Shown one piece after another: positions 30,895 to 39,925 of a stretch of 64,000 nucleotides of DNA; position 1 is the stretch's first letter; every line of letters begins with the position of its first letter. The notes below the pieces were generated by a model. That model did not search any database and had not been told where the DNA came from. It saw nothing but the letters and a program-made list of their open reading frames with translations. Source of the DNA: Sorangium cellulosum. Its GTDB lineage: Bacteria > Myxococcota_A > Polyangia > Polyangiales > Polyangiaceae. Location of the stretch: NCBI RefSeq assembly GCF_002950945.1, contig NZ_CP012673.1, forward strand, positions 7,764,501 to 7,828,500, read 5' to 3'. The position numbers and the translations under genes were made by a program.

Positions 30895-31779
30895 TTGGCC
30901 GAGGACACCACGAACGCCTACTTCGTCCGGTTCCGCAGGGTGCTCGAGCACATCGACACGCACCTGGAGGAGGACCTGACGCTCGAGCGGCTGAGCGGCG
31001 TCGCCGCGTTCTCGAAGTACCACTTTCAACGGCAGTTCTCCGAGCTCCTCGGGATAGGCGTCCACGAATACGTGAAGCTCGTCCGCCTGCGACGCGCGTC
31101 GTACCGGCTCGCGCTCCGGGATCCAGCCCGGATCATCGACATCGCTCTGGAGAGCGGATACGAGAGCCCCGAAGCCTTCTCCCGCGCCTTCAAGAAGGCC
31201 TTCGGCCAGACCCCGTCCGAGTTCCGGGAGCAGCCCCGGTGGGATCCCTGGCACGCGACCCACGAGCGCTTGCGTGAGACAAGGACCCTCCCCATGCAGG
31301 CCGTCCATCACCCCGGCGACGTGAAGACCGCGCAGTTCGAGGCGACACGTGTCGCCGTCCTGGAGCACCGGGGCGACCCGAGGCGGATCCTGGAGTCGGT
31401 GCGGCGATTCATCACCTGGCGCAAGGAGAACAAGCTCCCGCCGAGGGCCAGCGCGACCTTCAATATCCTCTACGATGACCCGGCCGAGACCCCGCCGGAG
31501 GCCTACCGCGCCGACCTCTGCGCGGCCATCCACCACCCCGTGCCTGAGAACCCGTTCGGCGTCGTCGACAGGACGATCCCCGGCGGCCGCTGCGCCGTCC
31601 TGCGGCACATCGGAGGCGACGACACGCTCTTCCACGCCGTGAAGCACCTGTACGCGACCTGGCTCCCCGCGAGCGGAGAGGAGCCGCGGGACTTCCCGCT
31701 CTTCCTGCAGCGGGTGCGCTTCTTCCCGGAAGTGCCCGATCACGAGGCCGTCACCGACATCTTCCTCCCGCTCCGGTAG
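30895..31779 (+). CDS. AraC-family regulator with GyrI-like effector domain
   Basis: A 294-residue transcription factor. The start is TTG at 30895, supported by aggagg eight bases upstream; no ATG or GTG nearby fits. Residues 10-115 hold the double helix-turn-helix of the AraC/XylS family (FSKYHFQRQFSELLGIG and the later PSEFRE). Residues 130-294 form a GyrI/SOUL-like ligand-binding domain (VAVLEHRGDP, GGRCAVLRHIGGDD, FLPLR), as in Rob-type and multidrug-binding regulators. Such proteins sense small hydrophobic compounds and activate export or detoxification genes. The hydrolase gene downstream is only about 55 bp away and is the likely co-transcribed partner. A striking repeat array lies upstream. 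Confidence 0.9.
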   Translation: MAEDTTNAYFVRFRRVLEHIDTHLEEDLTLERLSGVAAFSKYHFQRQFSELLGIGVHEYVKLVRLRRASYRLALRDPARIIDIALESGYESPEAFSRAFKKAFGQTPSEFREQPRWDPWHATHERLRETRTLPMQAVHHPGDVKTAQFEATRVAVLEHRGDPRRILESVRRFITWRKENKLPPRASATFNILYDDPAETPPEAYRADLCAAIHHPVPENPFGVVDRTIPGGRCAVLRHIGGDDTLFHAVKHLYATWLPASGEEPRDFPLFLQRVRFFPEVPDHEAVTDIFLPLR

Positions 31780-31833
31780 ACGGCCCCTCCACGCCCCTTT
31801 CCCGCCGCCCAGATGCCCTCCAGAGAGATGAAC

Positions 31834-32733
31834 ATGAACCGATTCGTGGGTTGTCGCAGGCTGATCGTACGAGACGAGACGAAGGACCTCTCGTTCCCCG
31901 TCATGTTGATGTACCCGACGCACGTCCCTGCCGGGACCGTCGCCATGGGACCTTATTCGCTCGAGGTCGCTCCGGACGCCCCCGTCGACGGCGGCCCTTT
32001 GCCCCTCGTGGTCCTCTCGCACGGCGGGACCGGGACGCCCCTCGCGTACCGGACGCTCGCGTCCCACCTCGCCCAGCACGGCTACGCGGTCGCGATGCCC
32101 GAGCACCCCGGGGACAACCGAAACGACCAGTCCCTGACCGGTACGATCGAGAACCTCGTGAACCGCCCTCGGCACCTCCGGCTGGCGGTGGACGCGCTCC
32201 TCTCCGATGCGGAGCTCGGGCCTCACCTGCAACGCGACGACCTCGCCGTCATCGGGCACTCCATCGGGGGCTATACCGCGCTCGCGCTCGCGGGCGGGCA
32301 GCCCTGGGCTGGGCCAGGTCAGAAGATCGAGGTCACGAAGGACCCGCGCGTCAAGGCGCTCGTCTTGATGGCCCCCGCGACGGGCTGGTTCGGCCTCAAC
32401 GAGGCCCTGCAGGACGTCAGCGTGCCCATCCTCCTGCTCGTGGCGGAGCACGACCGCATCACGCCGCGATGGCAAGGGCAGCTCGTCCTCGACCTGGTTC
32501 CCGACCGGGCCCAGGTCACCTTCGAGATCGTCGAGAACGCGGGCCACTTCTCCTTCTTGAGCCCGTTCCCTCCCCAGATGCGGAGCCCGGGCTTCCTGCC
32601 CGCGAGCGATCCCACGGGGTTCGATCGCGAAGCGTTCCACCGAACGCTTCCAGAGGACGTGCGCGATTTTCTGGATAAGGTGCTGCGGGGGAGCCCTTCA
32701 TCGCCCCCGCGCCCGGCGGGTGCTGTCCCATGA
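31834..32733 (+). CDS. Alpha/beta hydrolase (dienelactone hydrolase/PAF-acetylhydrolase-like)
   Basis: A 299-residue predicted cytosolic esterase-type hydrolase. Three in-frame ATGs occur (31813, 31828, 31834); the last has gagag six bases upstream and starts MNRFVGCRRL, so I prefer it. The catalytic triad can be followed: nucleophile Ser in GHSIGG (about S143), Asp in AEHDRITP and His in NAGHFSF. An oxyanion-type LSHGGTG loop lies near residues 61-67. No signal peptide is evident. It follows the AraC/GyrI regulator closely and is probably in its operon, which suggests a role in turning over the compound sensed by that regulator. The exact substrate is unknown. Confidence 0.82.
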   Translation: MNRFVGCRRLIVRDETKDLSFPVMLMYPTHVPAGTVAMGPYSLEVAPDAPVDGGPLPLVVLSHGGTGTPLAYRTLASHLAQHGYAVAMPEHPGDNRNDQSLTGTIENLVNRPRHLRLAVDALLSDAELGPHLQRDDLAVIGHSIGGYTALALAGGQPWAGPGQKIEVTKDPRVKALVLMAPATGWFGLNEALQDVSVPILLLVAEHDRITPRWQGQLVLDLVPDRAQVTFEIVENAGHFSFLSPFPPQMRSPGFLPASDPTGFDREAFHRTLPEDVRDFLDKVLRGSPSSPPRPAGAVP

Positions 32734-32818
32734 CCACGAGCTCAAGCGGGATGTCGCCTGAAGGCCGGAAGCTCCGCCGGGCGGGGTGCCGCTGTGCTTG
32801 CGCGAGGATGCGCTGGCG

Positions 32819-35581
32819 TCAGGGGGTGTAGATCTCGACGGTCGCGTCGGTCTCGCCCACGGTCAGCACCCTGCCGTCCGCCAGCAGGGTCGTCACGGTG
32901 GGATACAACATACGGGCCTGGTTCATCGGTCCCGTCGTGGTCCAGGTGTTTGTTACCGGGCTGTAGATCTGCGTGCTCCGGAGCAAGATGCTGTCGTCCT
33001 CCCCCCCCGCGATCAGCACCCTGCCGTCGTTGAGCCGCACCGCAGCGTGCAGGGATCGGGCGATGATCGAGGGGCCGGCGGACCAGGTGTTCGACCCCGG
33101 GTTATAGATCTCGGTGGTCGACAGGTCACCCACACCGGGCCACTCGTTCCCTCCGACGACCAGCACGTTGCCGTTGTCGAGCCGCGTGGCGGTATGATCC
33201 ACGCGGATGACGCTCATATTGCTCTTGGGCGTCCAGGTGTCGGTCGTCGGGTCGTAGATCTCGGTGGTCTTGACATAGCCGTGGAGGTGGCTGCCGTAAC
33301 CCCCGGTGACCAGCACCTTGCCGTTCTGGAGCAGCGTCGCGGTATGGGCGATGCGGGGAATGGTCATGGGCGCGGTGGCCGACCAGGTGTTGGTCACCGG
33401 GTCGAAGAGCGCGGTGGTCGCCAGCACGTCGCCCGGGACGGCCGATCCGCCGGCGACGAGCACCTTGCCGTTCTGGAGCAGCGTCGCGGTGTGGACGGCC
33501 CGGACGAGATCGACGCTCGTGGAGGACACGGACGTCCACGAGTTGGCGGCGGGGTCGTAGAGCTGCGCGGGCACCGTGGCGGCGACGGTGTAGTCGCTCC
33601 CCACGACCAGCACCTTGCCGTTCCCGAGCAGCGTCATCGTGTGACCCCTCCGGGTCGATGCCATGTTGGGCGCGGAGGCCCAGGTGTTGGTCGTCGGGTT
33701 GTACAGCTCGGCGGTGCTCACGGTCACGTTGCTGGCGTTGACGCCGCCCGTCACGAGCACCCTGCCGTCCTGGAGCCGCACCACGGAGCCGTCGCGGTGG
33801 CCCCCGGCCGTCGGCGCGACGTACTTCCACTTCTCGGCCTCATGGTCGTAGAGCTCGGCGCTCGCCAGGTACTCGGTCGAGATCGATCCGTACCTCTGGC
33901 CGCCCGTGACGAGCACCTTCTTGTTGCCCAGCAACGTCGCGGTGTGACGGGTGCGCACGCTGCCCATCTGCTTGAGCGTGATCCAGGTGTTGGTCGCCGG
34001 GTCGTAGGCCTGAGCGCTGTCGGTCGCCGTGGTGGCCGCGGTGTCTCCGCCCGTGACGAGCACCTGGCCGCTGTCGAGCAGCGTCGCCGCGTGGGAGCTG
34101 CGCGGGGTGGCCATCGACGTGGCCGGGGTCCAGGTGAACGCCGCCGGATCGTAGATCTCGGCGCTCGACAGCTCGTGGGAGGTCGGGCGGTAGCCGCCCA
34201 CCACGAGCACCTTCCCGTCCACGAGCCGCGTCGCCGTGTGGAAAGCGCGGGTCCCGCCCAGCGATCCGGTCGACGACCACGTGTTGTTGTCCGGGTTGTA
34301 GAGCTCCGCGCTCGACTGGTAGCTGCCGTTGCGGCCGCCGACGACGAGCACCTTTCCTCCCACGGGCCACGCTCCCACGAGCAGCGTCGCCGTGTGCGCC
34401 TGGCGGCTCGTGGCCATGGCTGCGGCCGGCGCCCAGCTGTTCGGGCCGGGATCGTAGAGCTCGGCGCTCGCCAGGTAGGTGGAGCCGGCGCCGAGGCCGC
34501 CGGTCACGAGCACCTTGCCATTGTCGAACCCCGTCGCGGTGTGCCCGGAGCGCGCCGCGGCCAGGGGCCCGGCCGACGACCAGGTGTTGGCGACCGGGTC
34601 GTAGAGCTGGGCGCTCGCGATGGGCACGTTGGAGATGTCGGCGCCGCCCGCGATGAGCACCTTGCCGTTGTTCAGCCGCGTCGCCGTGTGGTTGCGGCGG
34701 GCGGTGGTCAGCGACCCGGCCGACGACCAGCTGTTGGCGACCGGGTCGTAGAGCTCCGCGCTCGCCAGCACGGCGCTGCCGTTGTAGCCGCCCACGACGA
34801 GCACCTTGCCGTTCTGGAGCAGCGTCGCGGTATGCGCGCTGCGCACCGAGCTCATCGAGGGCGTCGACGCCCAGATCGGGTCGACCAGCGCCGGCTCGCC
34901 GCCCGCGTCGGCCCACAGCTCGATCGTCGCCCCGCGCACCGCGAGGCGCGCGGCGATCGGCCGCCCGCCGCGCGCGTACGCCGCCGGCGCCGTCACGCGC
35001 AGCCGCGCCGCGCCGGCCTCGTCGACCACCTCGACCGCGTCGCCCTGCTGCCGGAGCGTCGCGCCCTCGACCTCCCACGCGGCCGCGGGCGCGTCCGCGC
35101 GCGCCACGCCCGCGTCGAGCAGCAGCCACTCCTCGTAGCCCTCGTCGATCGCCGACCAGAACGACGTGCCGCCCTTGCGCGGGTACGCCACCGCGCGCCC
35201 GGCGAGCTCGCCCTCGCCCTCGGCCCCGAGCTCGCGCACGCGCGCCTCGAACCCGCCGGGCAGATGAAACCGGATCTCGTCCTCGCCGCGGGCCGGCAGC
35301 GCGGCGTGCAGCCCGCCGCGGCGCTGGAACGCCGCCTCGATGTCGAGCTCGCGGCCCGGATCACGGGTCGAGGCGAGCGCGAAGCCGCCCTCGGCCGCGA
35401 CGAACGCCTCGCTGGCCTCGAGGACCTGCGCCGCCTGATCGGGGAACTGCTGCCGCAGGTCGTCGCCCGCGGGCTGCTCAGGGCCGAGCGCGCAGCCGGC
35501 GCCGCCGGCCGACAGCGCCCCGCCGAACAGCCAGGCCGATAAGATGAATAACCACCGTTGAAAGGGGGATTGAAAATGCAT
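32819..35581 (-). CDS. Exported kelch-repeat protein with fourteen repeats
   Basis: A 920-residue protein from the ATG at 35581. The N-terminus is a signal sequence (WLFILSAWLFGGALSAGG); a Cys right after it (GAGCALG) could be lipidated, though the lipobox is poor. Residues 35-235 are a non-repetitive region (DLRQQFPDQAAQVLEASEAF onward). From about residue 240 to the end, fourteen units of about 48 residues repeat, each with a His-Thr-Ala-Thr-Leu strand, a NGKVLVVGG core and a YDPxxNxW strand. This is the kelch motif; six or seven such blades usually close one propeller, so two stacked propellers are likely. Proteins of this type are common in large myxobacterial genomes and may bind surface or matrix ligands. 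It carries no enzymatic motif. Confidence 0.88.
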   Translation of the reverse strand: MHFQSPFQRWLFILSAWLFGGALSAGGAGCALGPEQPAGDDLRQQFPDQAAQVLEASEAFVAAEGGFALASTRDPGRELDIEAAFQRRGGLHAALPARGEDEIRFHLPGGFEARVRELGAEGEGELAGRAVAYPRKGGTSFWSAIDEGYEEWLLLDAGVARADAPAAAWEVEGATLRQQGDAVEVVDEAGAARLRVTAPAAYARGGRPIAARLAVRGATIELWADAGGEPALVDPIWASTPSMSSVRSAHTATLLQNGKVLVVGGYNGSAVLASAELYDPVANSWSSAGSLTTARRNHTATRLNNGKVLIAGGADISNVPIASAQLYDPVANTWSSAGPLAAARSGHTATGFDNGKVLVTGGLGAGSTYLASAELYDPGPNSWAPAAAMATSRQAHTATLLVGAWPVGGKVLVVGGRNGSYQSSAELYNPDNNTWSSTGSLGGTRAFHTATRLVDGKVLVVGGYRPTSHELSSAEIYDPAAFTWTPATSMATPRSSHAATLLDSGQVLVTGGDTAATTATDSAQAYDPATNTWITLKQMGSVRTRHTATLLGNKKVLVTGGQRYGSISTEYLASAELYDHEAEKWKYVAPTAGGHRDGSVVRLQDGRVLVTGGVNASNVTVSTAELYNPTTNTWASAPNMASTRRGHTMTLLGNGKVLVVGSDYTVAATVPAQLYDPAANSWTSVSSTSVDLVRAVHTATLLQNGKVLVAGGSAVPGDVLATTALFDPVTNTWSATAPMTIPRIAHTATLLQNGKVLVTGGYGSHLHGYVKTTEIYDPTTDTWTPKSNMSVIRVDHTATRLDNGNVLVVGGNEWPGVGDLSTTEIYNPGSNTWSAGPSIIARSLHAAVRLNDGRVLIAGGEDDSILLRSTQIYSPVTNTWTTTGPMNQARMLYPTVTTLLADGRVLTVGETDATVEIYTP

Positions 35582-36181
35582 CGCGGATCTCCTCTTGAAC
35601 CATCCGGCTCCAGAGACGGCACACCTCGTGCCTGCGCGCCCCCGTTTGCAGAAAGCATACCAGCCGATGATCGCGGAGAGGCGCGCTCCTCTCGCCGGAT
35701 CGGCGCGCGCCTAGCCCACGAAGGGCGGCGAGAGCCCAGGAATCCATCATTCGATTTCGCTCTTCGCGAGTGAGCTCGAGTCACATCGGCGCGCTGGCAC
35801 GCTGGCACGCTGGCACGCTGGCACGCTGGCACGCTGGCACGCTGACACCAGAAGAAGAGTGGCCCCCCTGCTTCCTCGTCGATCCGCCGGGAGCTCCCAT
35901 CGCTCGATGATCGGCTGCGCTCACCGGCCGCGCCCCGGTGCCCCTGGCCACCCCTCCTCGGGTCCGGCATCCGTGGACCGGTCGCGGCGTCGCGCCGCGC
36001 GTGTTGCGCCCGCCCAGGAACATCGCTCATGCCGGACGCAATCCGTCGAGCTCCGACGCCGGCGTCGCGGGGATGCACGAAGAGGCATCTCTGCTATCAA
36101 TCCAGCAGTGCTTGGTCGACATCTTTCCTGATCTTCATATCTGACAAGAACGGCGCGACCCTCACGAAGGAGCGGTAAAGC
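35582..36181. other. Gene-free divergent region with a short tandem repeat
   Basis: Six hundred bases between the divergent kelch and beta-helix genes. The only clear structure is the octamer array at 35793-35848. The stretch 36060-36181 is poorer in GC and should hold the beta-helix gene promoter; aaggag before 36182 is its ribosome binding site. Confidence 0.6.
35793..35848. repeat. Octamer tandem repeat gctggcac, six perfect copies plus one variant
   Basis: Six identical copies run from 35793 to 35840; the seventh (35841-35848) reads gctgacac. The unit length is not a multiple of three and the array lies outside genes, so a slippage-prone microsatellite is the simplest reading. Confidence 0.95.
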
Positions 36182-37888
36182 ATGCTGTCCACGCGGCGGA
36201 TCATGAAGGCCTGGATCTATGGCGTGCTCGCGCTCGCCTCCGCCCCAGCCGGAGCGACGCCGGTCCCGGCCGGCCCCGGCGGATCTGGCGCTGTCTGGGG
36301 CTATCACCCTCGCGCGGGGGAGAGCGCCGAGTACCCCGATGTATGCAGCCTCGACGCTGCCCACGCCGAGGTTCCGTTCACGCCAGCCGCAGGCCGCAGC
36401 GCGGACTGTCCCACGCCGCCGCCGCCGCCGAGCGGGGTATGCCCGGGGACGCGCGAGCTGCACGAGGATCTGAACTCGTGCCAAGGCGAACGCTGCTGTC
36501 TGCCGGGGTCCGTCGGCCCAGGCGGCGTGGTCGATGTCGTGCCCTACCTGACACGGCCGGCAGCATGGCCGTTCTCCGCCGACACCTCCGTCGACCACAG
36601 CACCGATGTCGACGACAGCCCGGGCATCGCGCAGGCCATCGAATGTGCCATGTCGCAATCGACGACCAGGCACACCGTGGCCTTCCCTGCCGGGCGTTAC
36701 GTGCTGCGCACACCGCTGAGGCCTGAGCACGACGATCTGACCCTGGAGGGGCCGGAGCTGTTTCCGGACGCCGTCCCTGGCGATCCCGGGACCGCGACCC
36801 TGGTGGCGCTCCCCTGCAATCCGGAGCAGTTCCCCGGGGTGATCCAGGTCAACAAGACGGACACCGTCTCGAGGGTGGGGATCCGCAATTTCCAGATCGC
36901 GCTCACGGATGGGCCACGGGTGCGGGCCAACAGCGGCATCCGGATCAACAACTGCTCGGAATGCGCGGTGGAGAACGTCATCATGCGCTACGAGCCCCTC
37001 TCGCCTCAGCCGCCCGAGTGCAAGCCGGAGCACCTGGATGGCATCACCTTCTCCCTGGGGTCCGGGGGCGTGATCCGGAACGTGATCGTGGACGGCGTGC
37101 CGAAGGGCGGCATCTACCTGTCCTCGATCACCGGCTATCACGCCACGCCCCCGATCCTCGTGGAGAACTGCGAGATCAAGAACAGCGACGGCCCGGTCGG
37201 GGCCGGCGGGATCAAGATCATCACGTCCAACGTGACCGTGCGGAACTGCGAGTCCCACCATAACAGGGTCAGCTCGCCGTCGAGGCCCGGTGGATACGGG
37301 CTGTGGATCGCCACCCAGGTCCCTGGGATCGACAACCCCAGCCCGGTCCCCTCGAACGTCGTGGTGCAAGACAGCTACTTCCACCACAACGGCAACTCCG
37401 GCGTCACCATGGCGAGCGCCGTCGAGGACCACCGCCCGATGGACATCGAGCTCGTGAGGGTCGGGTCCGCGTACAATGGGAGTTACGGCGTGCACATCCA
37501 GGCGGGCACCGACCTGAAGCTCCGGGACGTCTCGTCGTGGGGAAACGGGTACTATGGCATCTACCTGACCTCGCGCACGACGCTGGCCGCGAGCTCGCTC
37601 CGGGTCGGGAGCGTGCTCCTGGAGAACCCGCACGTCTTTGACAACGCGCTGACCGCCACGTCGGCTCTCCCTGGTATCATGATCGAGGCCAGCAACGTCA
37701 CGATTCATCGCGGCGAGCTCGCGCGTTACGGCGCGTCGGGCGGGAATCAGACGAGATCCATCCAGCAGCGATGCTGGACCTCGGGCCCACCCGGCGAACA
37801 GGTGCTCTTCCACCCGGAGAACAACGTCATCTCGGGCGTGCGCACGCGCGGCACGAGCGCGCCGGAGGTGCTGGCCTGCACGTTATGA
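36182..37888 (+). CDS. Exported right-handed beta-helix protein
   Basis: A 568-residue protein. The ATG at 36182 follows aaggag and leads into a signal peptide (MKAWIYGVLALASAPAGA, beginning at residue 8). Residues 25-110 are Pro- and Cys-rich (GVCPGTRELHED, CQGERCCLPG). From about 125 onward the sequence has the Asn/Gly/Val-rich rhythm of parallel beta-helix coils (VRNCESHHNRVS, VVVQDSYFHHNGNSGVTM, YGIYLTS), as in pectate lyase-like and CASH-domain proteins. Such folds bind or cleave polysaccharides, but I cannot point to a catalytic triad, so enzyme activity is not claimed. It stands alone, divergent from the kelch gene. Confidence 0.8.
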   Translation: MLSTRRIMKAWIYGVLALASAPAGATPVPAGPGGSGAVWGYHPRAGESAEYPDVCSLDAAHAEVPFTPAAGRSADCPTPPPPPSGVCPGTRELHEDLNSCQGERCCLPGSVGPGGVVDVVPYLTRPAAWPFSADTSVDHSTDVDDSPGIAQAIECAMSQSTTRHTVAFPAGRYVLRTPLRPEHDDLTLEGPELFPDAVPGDPGTATLVALPCNPEQFPGVIQVNKTDTVSRVGIRNFQIALTDGPRVRANSGIRINNCSECAVENVIMRYEPLSPQPPECKPEHLDGITFSLGSGGVIRNVIVDGVPKGGIYLSSITGYHATPPILVENCEIKNSDGPVGAGGIKIITSNVTVRNCESHHNRVSSPSRPGGYGLWIATQVPGIDNPSPVPSNVVVQDSYFHHNGNSGVTMASAVEDHRPMDIELVRVGSAYNGSYGVHIQAGTDLKLRDVSSWGNGYYGIYLTSRTTLAASSLRVGSVLLENPHVFDNALTATSALPGIMIEASNVTIHRGELARYGASGGNQTRSIQQRCWTSGPPGEQVLFHPENNVISGVRTRGTSAPEVLACTL

Positions 37889-38077
37889 TGGGCCACGTGA
37901 TCGGCGGGTTCTGCGGCGCGGTGGGCCGCTGCGCGCGCGGCCGCTCGCCAGGCCGCTGACGGCGAGATCGTGCTCCGCCGGCGCGCGTCGGCCAGCAATT
38001 CGGGAAGCTCGCGCGCAGCGCCGCGGCCAGCACGATTCAGTCGGGAAGGAGAGACACGAGCCTTGTATACTGGCGTC

Positions 38078-38716
38078 ATGACAAGGTACACGATCTTAGG
38101 TTTCTCGATCTTGGCCGCCGCGCTCGCGACGGCCGCATGTAGCGACGACACCTCGGGGCCGGGCGCCACGAGCAGCACGTCGGCCGGCGGCGGGGGTGGC
38201 GGGGGCGGCGACGGCGGAGCTGGAGGGGACCCGGACGGCAAGGACCCTTCCGAGGTCACGTCGGCCGACGAGTGCGTCTACGAGGGCACAGGCGGCAGCG
38301 ACGCGTTCCGGTGCTCGACCGCGAGGATCGAGTTCGCCGAGCCGGTCCCCGTCGACGCGCTGACGTTCGTCGTCGATACCAGCGAGGGCGACGTCTTCGA
38401 CGTCTCCAGCGCGGACCTGCCGCTCGGCGTCAGGGTCGAGGTGGAGGCCGACCAGGGCGGCGGCGACGGCGGCGCGGGAGGAGGAGGCGGCCCCGGCGGC
38501 GGGTCGGGGCAGGTCGCGACCGCGCTCGTCGTCTACGTCGACTCCCCGCCGCCGCACTACGATCCGGCGTGGATCGACGTCCAGGTCCGCGTCGGCGGAG
38601 AGGTCGTGGGCGCCAAGCGCTTCGAGGATCTCACGTTCGCCTGCGTCGCGTACTCGCAGGACAACTGGTGCTGGGAGTCCGAGCCGGTCACCCTGCCCAT
38701 CGAGGCGGCGGAGTGA
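38078..38716 (+). CDS. Gly-rich lipoprotein of unknown function
   Basis: A 212-residue lipoprotein. The ATG at 38078 starts a signal sequence ending in LATAAC (C21). A Ser/Gly linker follows (TSSTSAGGGGGGGGDGGAGG), then a beta-rich domain with four Cys residues (DECVYEGTGG, FRCSTARIEF, FACVAYS and NWCWESEP), interrupted by a second Gly-rich tract near 130-150. Myxobacteria carry many such lipoproteins with Gly-rich spacers, and no function can be assigned. A TATACT hexamer at 38065-38070, only 7 bases before the start codon, raises the possibility of a very short leader. Confidence 0.72.
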   Translation: MTRYTILGFSILAAALATAACSDDTSGPGATSSTSAGGGGGGGGDGGAGGDPDGKDPSEVTSADECVYEGTGGSDAFRCSTARIEFAEPVPVDALTFVVDTSEGDVFDVSSADLPLGVRVEVEADQGGGDGGAGGGGGPGGGSGQVATALVVYVDSPPPHYDPAWIDVQVRVGGEVVGAKRFEDLTFACVAYSQDNWCWESEPVTLPIEAAE

Positions 38717-38788
38717 GCTCGTCAGCACGCGACGGCGCCGGCTGATTCGCCGAGCCGACCCTCGAGGGCGGCTCCGTACAGGAGGGCG

Positions 38789-38992
38789 TCACGCCGGTTC
38801 CACGAAGACCGTGGCCATGAGCTCGTCATTGCTGGTCAATTTGTAGATGACGCGCTCCACGCGATATTTCGACTCGCGTCCGTCTTTCTCGATGAACAGC
38901 AGCTCTCCCTGGCGAGGGATGAGCGACCCGTGGAAGACCTGAAGCAGCTCCCACGACGTGAGACAGATCCGGTGTGCGGGTTGGTGAGCCAT
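38789..38992 (-). CDS. Small hypothetical protein
   Basis: A 67-residue protein from the ATG at 38992 (MAHQPAHRICLTSWELLQ). Its composition is balanced rather than low-complexity, with alternating strands (GELLFIEKDGRESKYRVERVI) that could form a small beta barrel. I do not recognise a family. The gene is flanked downstream by a lipoprotein gene on the other strand. Upstream, an inverted-repeat element (39120-39189) separates it from the next gene on the same strand. Codon bias supports coding; its function is unknown. Confidence 0.5.
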   Translation of the reverse strand: MAHQPAHRICLTSWELLQVFHGSLIPRQGELLFIEKDGRESKYRVERVIYKLTSNDELMATVFVEPA

Positions 38993-39119
38993 GGACGGGA
39001 ACCAAGCGTAGCGTATCCCGAGGCGTTCCGGTCCAGCGCCGCACGGCGGGGCGTGTCCTGAGGCGACTCGGTGCTAGAAGGGCAAACGGGTTGAACCAGC
39101 CTGAAACGAGCAGAAGTTC

Positions 39120-39189
39120 GAACCGCCAAGGGGCCAAGGACGCCAAGAAGAAGATAATATCTTGGCGTCCTTGGCGTCCTTGGCGGTTC
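39120..39189. repeat. Dispersed inverted-repeat element, copy 2, near-perfect hairpin
   Basis: The left arm (39120-39148) and right arm (39160-39189) pair over about 29 bp with one small internal mismatch and an A/T-rich 11-nt loop. Ends are gaaccgcc and ggcggttc. Shared ttggcgtcc units link it to the copy at 30242-30317. It lies just 3' of the gene at 39219 and could also serve as its terminator. Confidence 0.85.
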
Positions 39190-39218
39190 ATCTCTCGTTC
39201 CTCAACGTGATCGGTGTT

Positions 39219-39743
39219 CTAGGGCTCGGCGACGTCCCCCTCGAGCCACTTCCGCGCGCTCTCGGCGGTGAGCTTGAAGCTCGCGGGCACCCTCGACCGC
39301 TTCACGGTCTCCCCCGCCTGGTCTCGCCCGGTCAGGATGGCGTGCGGGTCGTCCTCGTCGGGCACGACGTCGAGATCCACCCGGATCCGCGTGCCGTCCT
39401 CGACCGCCGTCGTCACGCTCCGGTGCAGCATCGCCTGGCGCTGCTGGACGTGCCGCGCCACGACCTCGTTCGCGGTCTTCACCAGGGTGGCGAAGGCGCT
39501 CGCGTCGAGGGGCTTCGGGTTCTTCTTGTCGCGCCCCATCGTCCACGGCCCGACCAGCGCCGGCTCGCTCTGGCCGTCGCAGGTCATCTCCACGGCCCAG
39601 CCGTCGTCGTCCTCGTTCTTGATGACCCGCGCCGTCCACCCGTTCCCCCTCCACAGCTTCGGGTCCTGATCCTCGGTCCGGGTCGGGGGGGTCCGCTCCG
39701 CTTCGTCGTGCGCCTCGTCCGTCGCTTCGTGTGTCGTGGCCAT
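39219..39743 (-). CDS. Hypothetical protein
   Basis: A 174-residue soluble, charged protein. The ATG at 39743 (MATTHEATDEAHDEAERT) has gagg upstream on its strand. After a disordered acidic N-terminus of about 30 residues, a folded region begins: LWRGNGWTARVIKNEDDDGW, MGRDKKNPKPLDASAF, then a helix (LVKTANEVVARHVQQRQAML) and strands (TRIRVDLDVVPDEDD). The pattern is that of a small alpha/beta protein without membrane segments. I do not recognise the family and assign no function. It is divergent from the esterase gene with a 182-bp gap. Confidence 0.6.
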   Translation of the reverse strand: MATTHEATDEAHDEAERTPPTRTEDQDPKLWRGNGWTARVIKNEDDDGWAVEMTCDGQSEPALVGPWTMGRDKKNPKPLDASAFATLVKTANEVVARHVQQRQAMLHRSVTTAVEDGTRIRVDLDVVPDEDDPHAILTGRDQAGETVKRSRVPASFKLTAESARKWLEGDVAEP

Positions 39744-39925
39744 GGGCTCCTCGGGCGCGCACTGTGCGCCTGACACCCCCCGCCCGTCCAGTGGAGAGCG
39801 CCCCCGGCGGGCCGGCGGCCCGGAGCGCGCTCTCTTCCTCGACCGGAGCGGGGTGCGTTTTTTCGGTGGCGCGCGGACCACCGGTGCCGGCTGGCCGGCC
39901 GCGGCGGAGCTGCGACACTCGCCGC

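Noticed and set aside
32786..35542. A 918-codon open frame antisense to the kelch gene
   Set aside because: Its apparent repeats merely mirror the kelch repeats of the other strand; there is no start context and its composition is abnormal.
35558..36144. Several 60-90-codon open frames in the divergent gap
   Set aside because: None has a ribosome site, codon bias or recognisable sequence.
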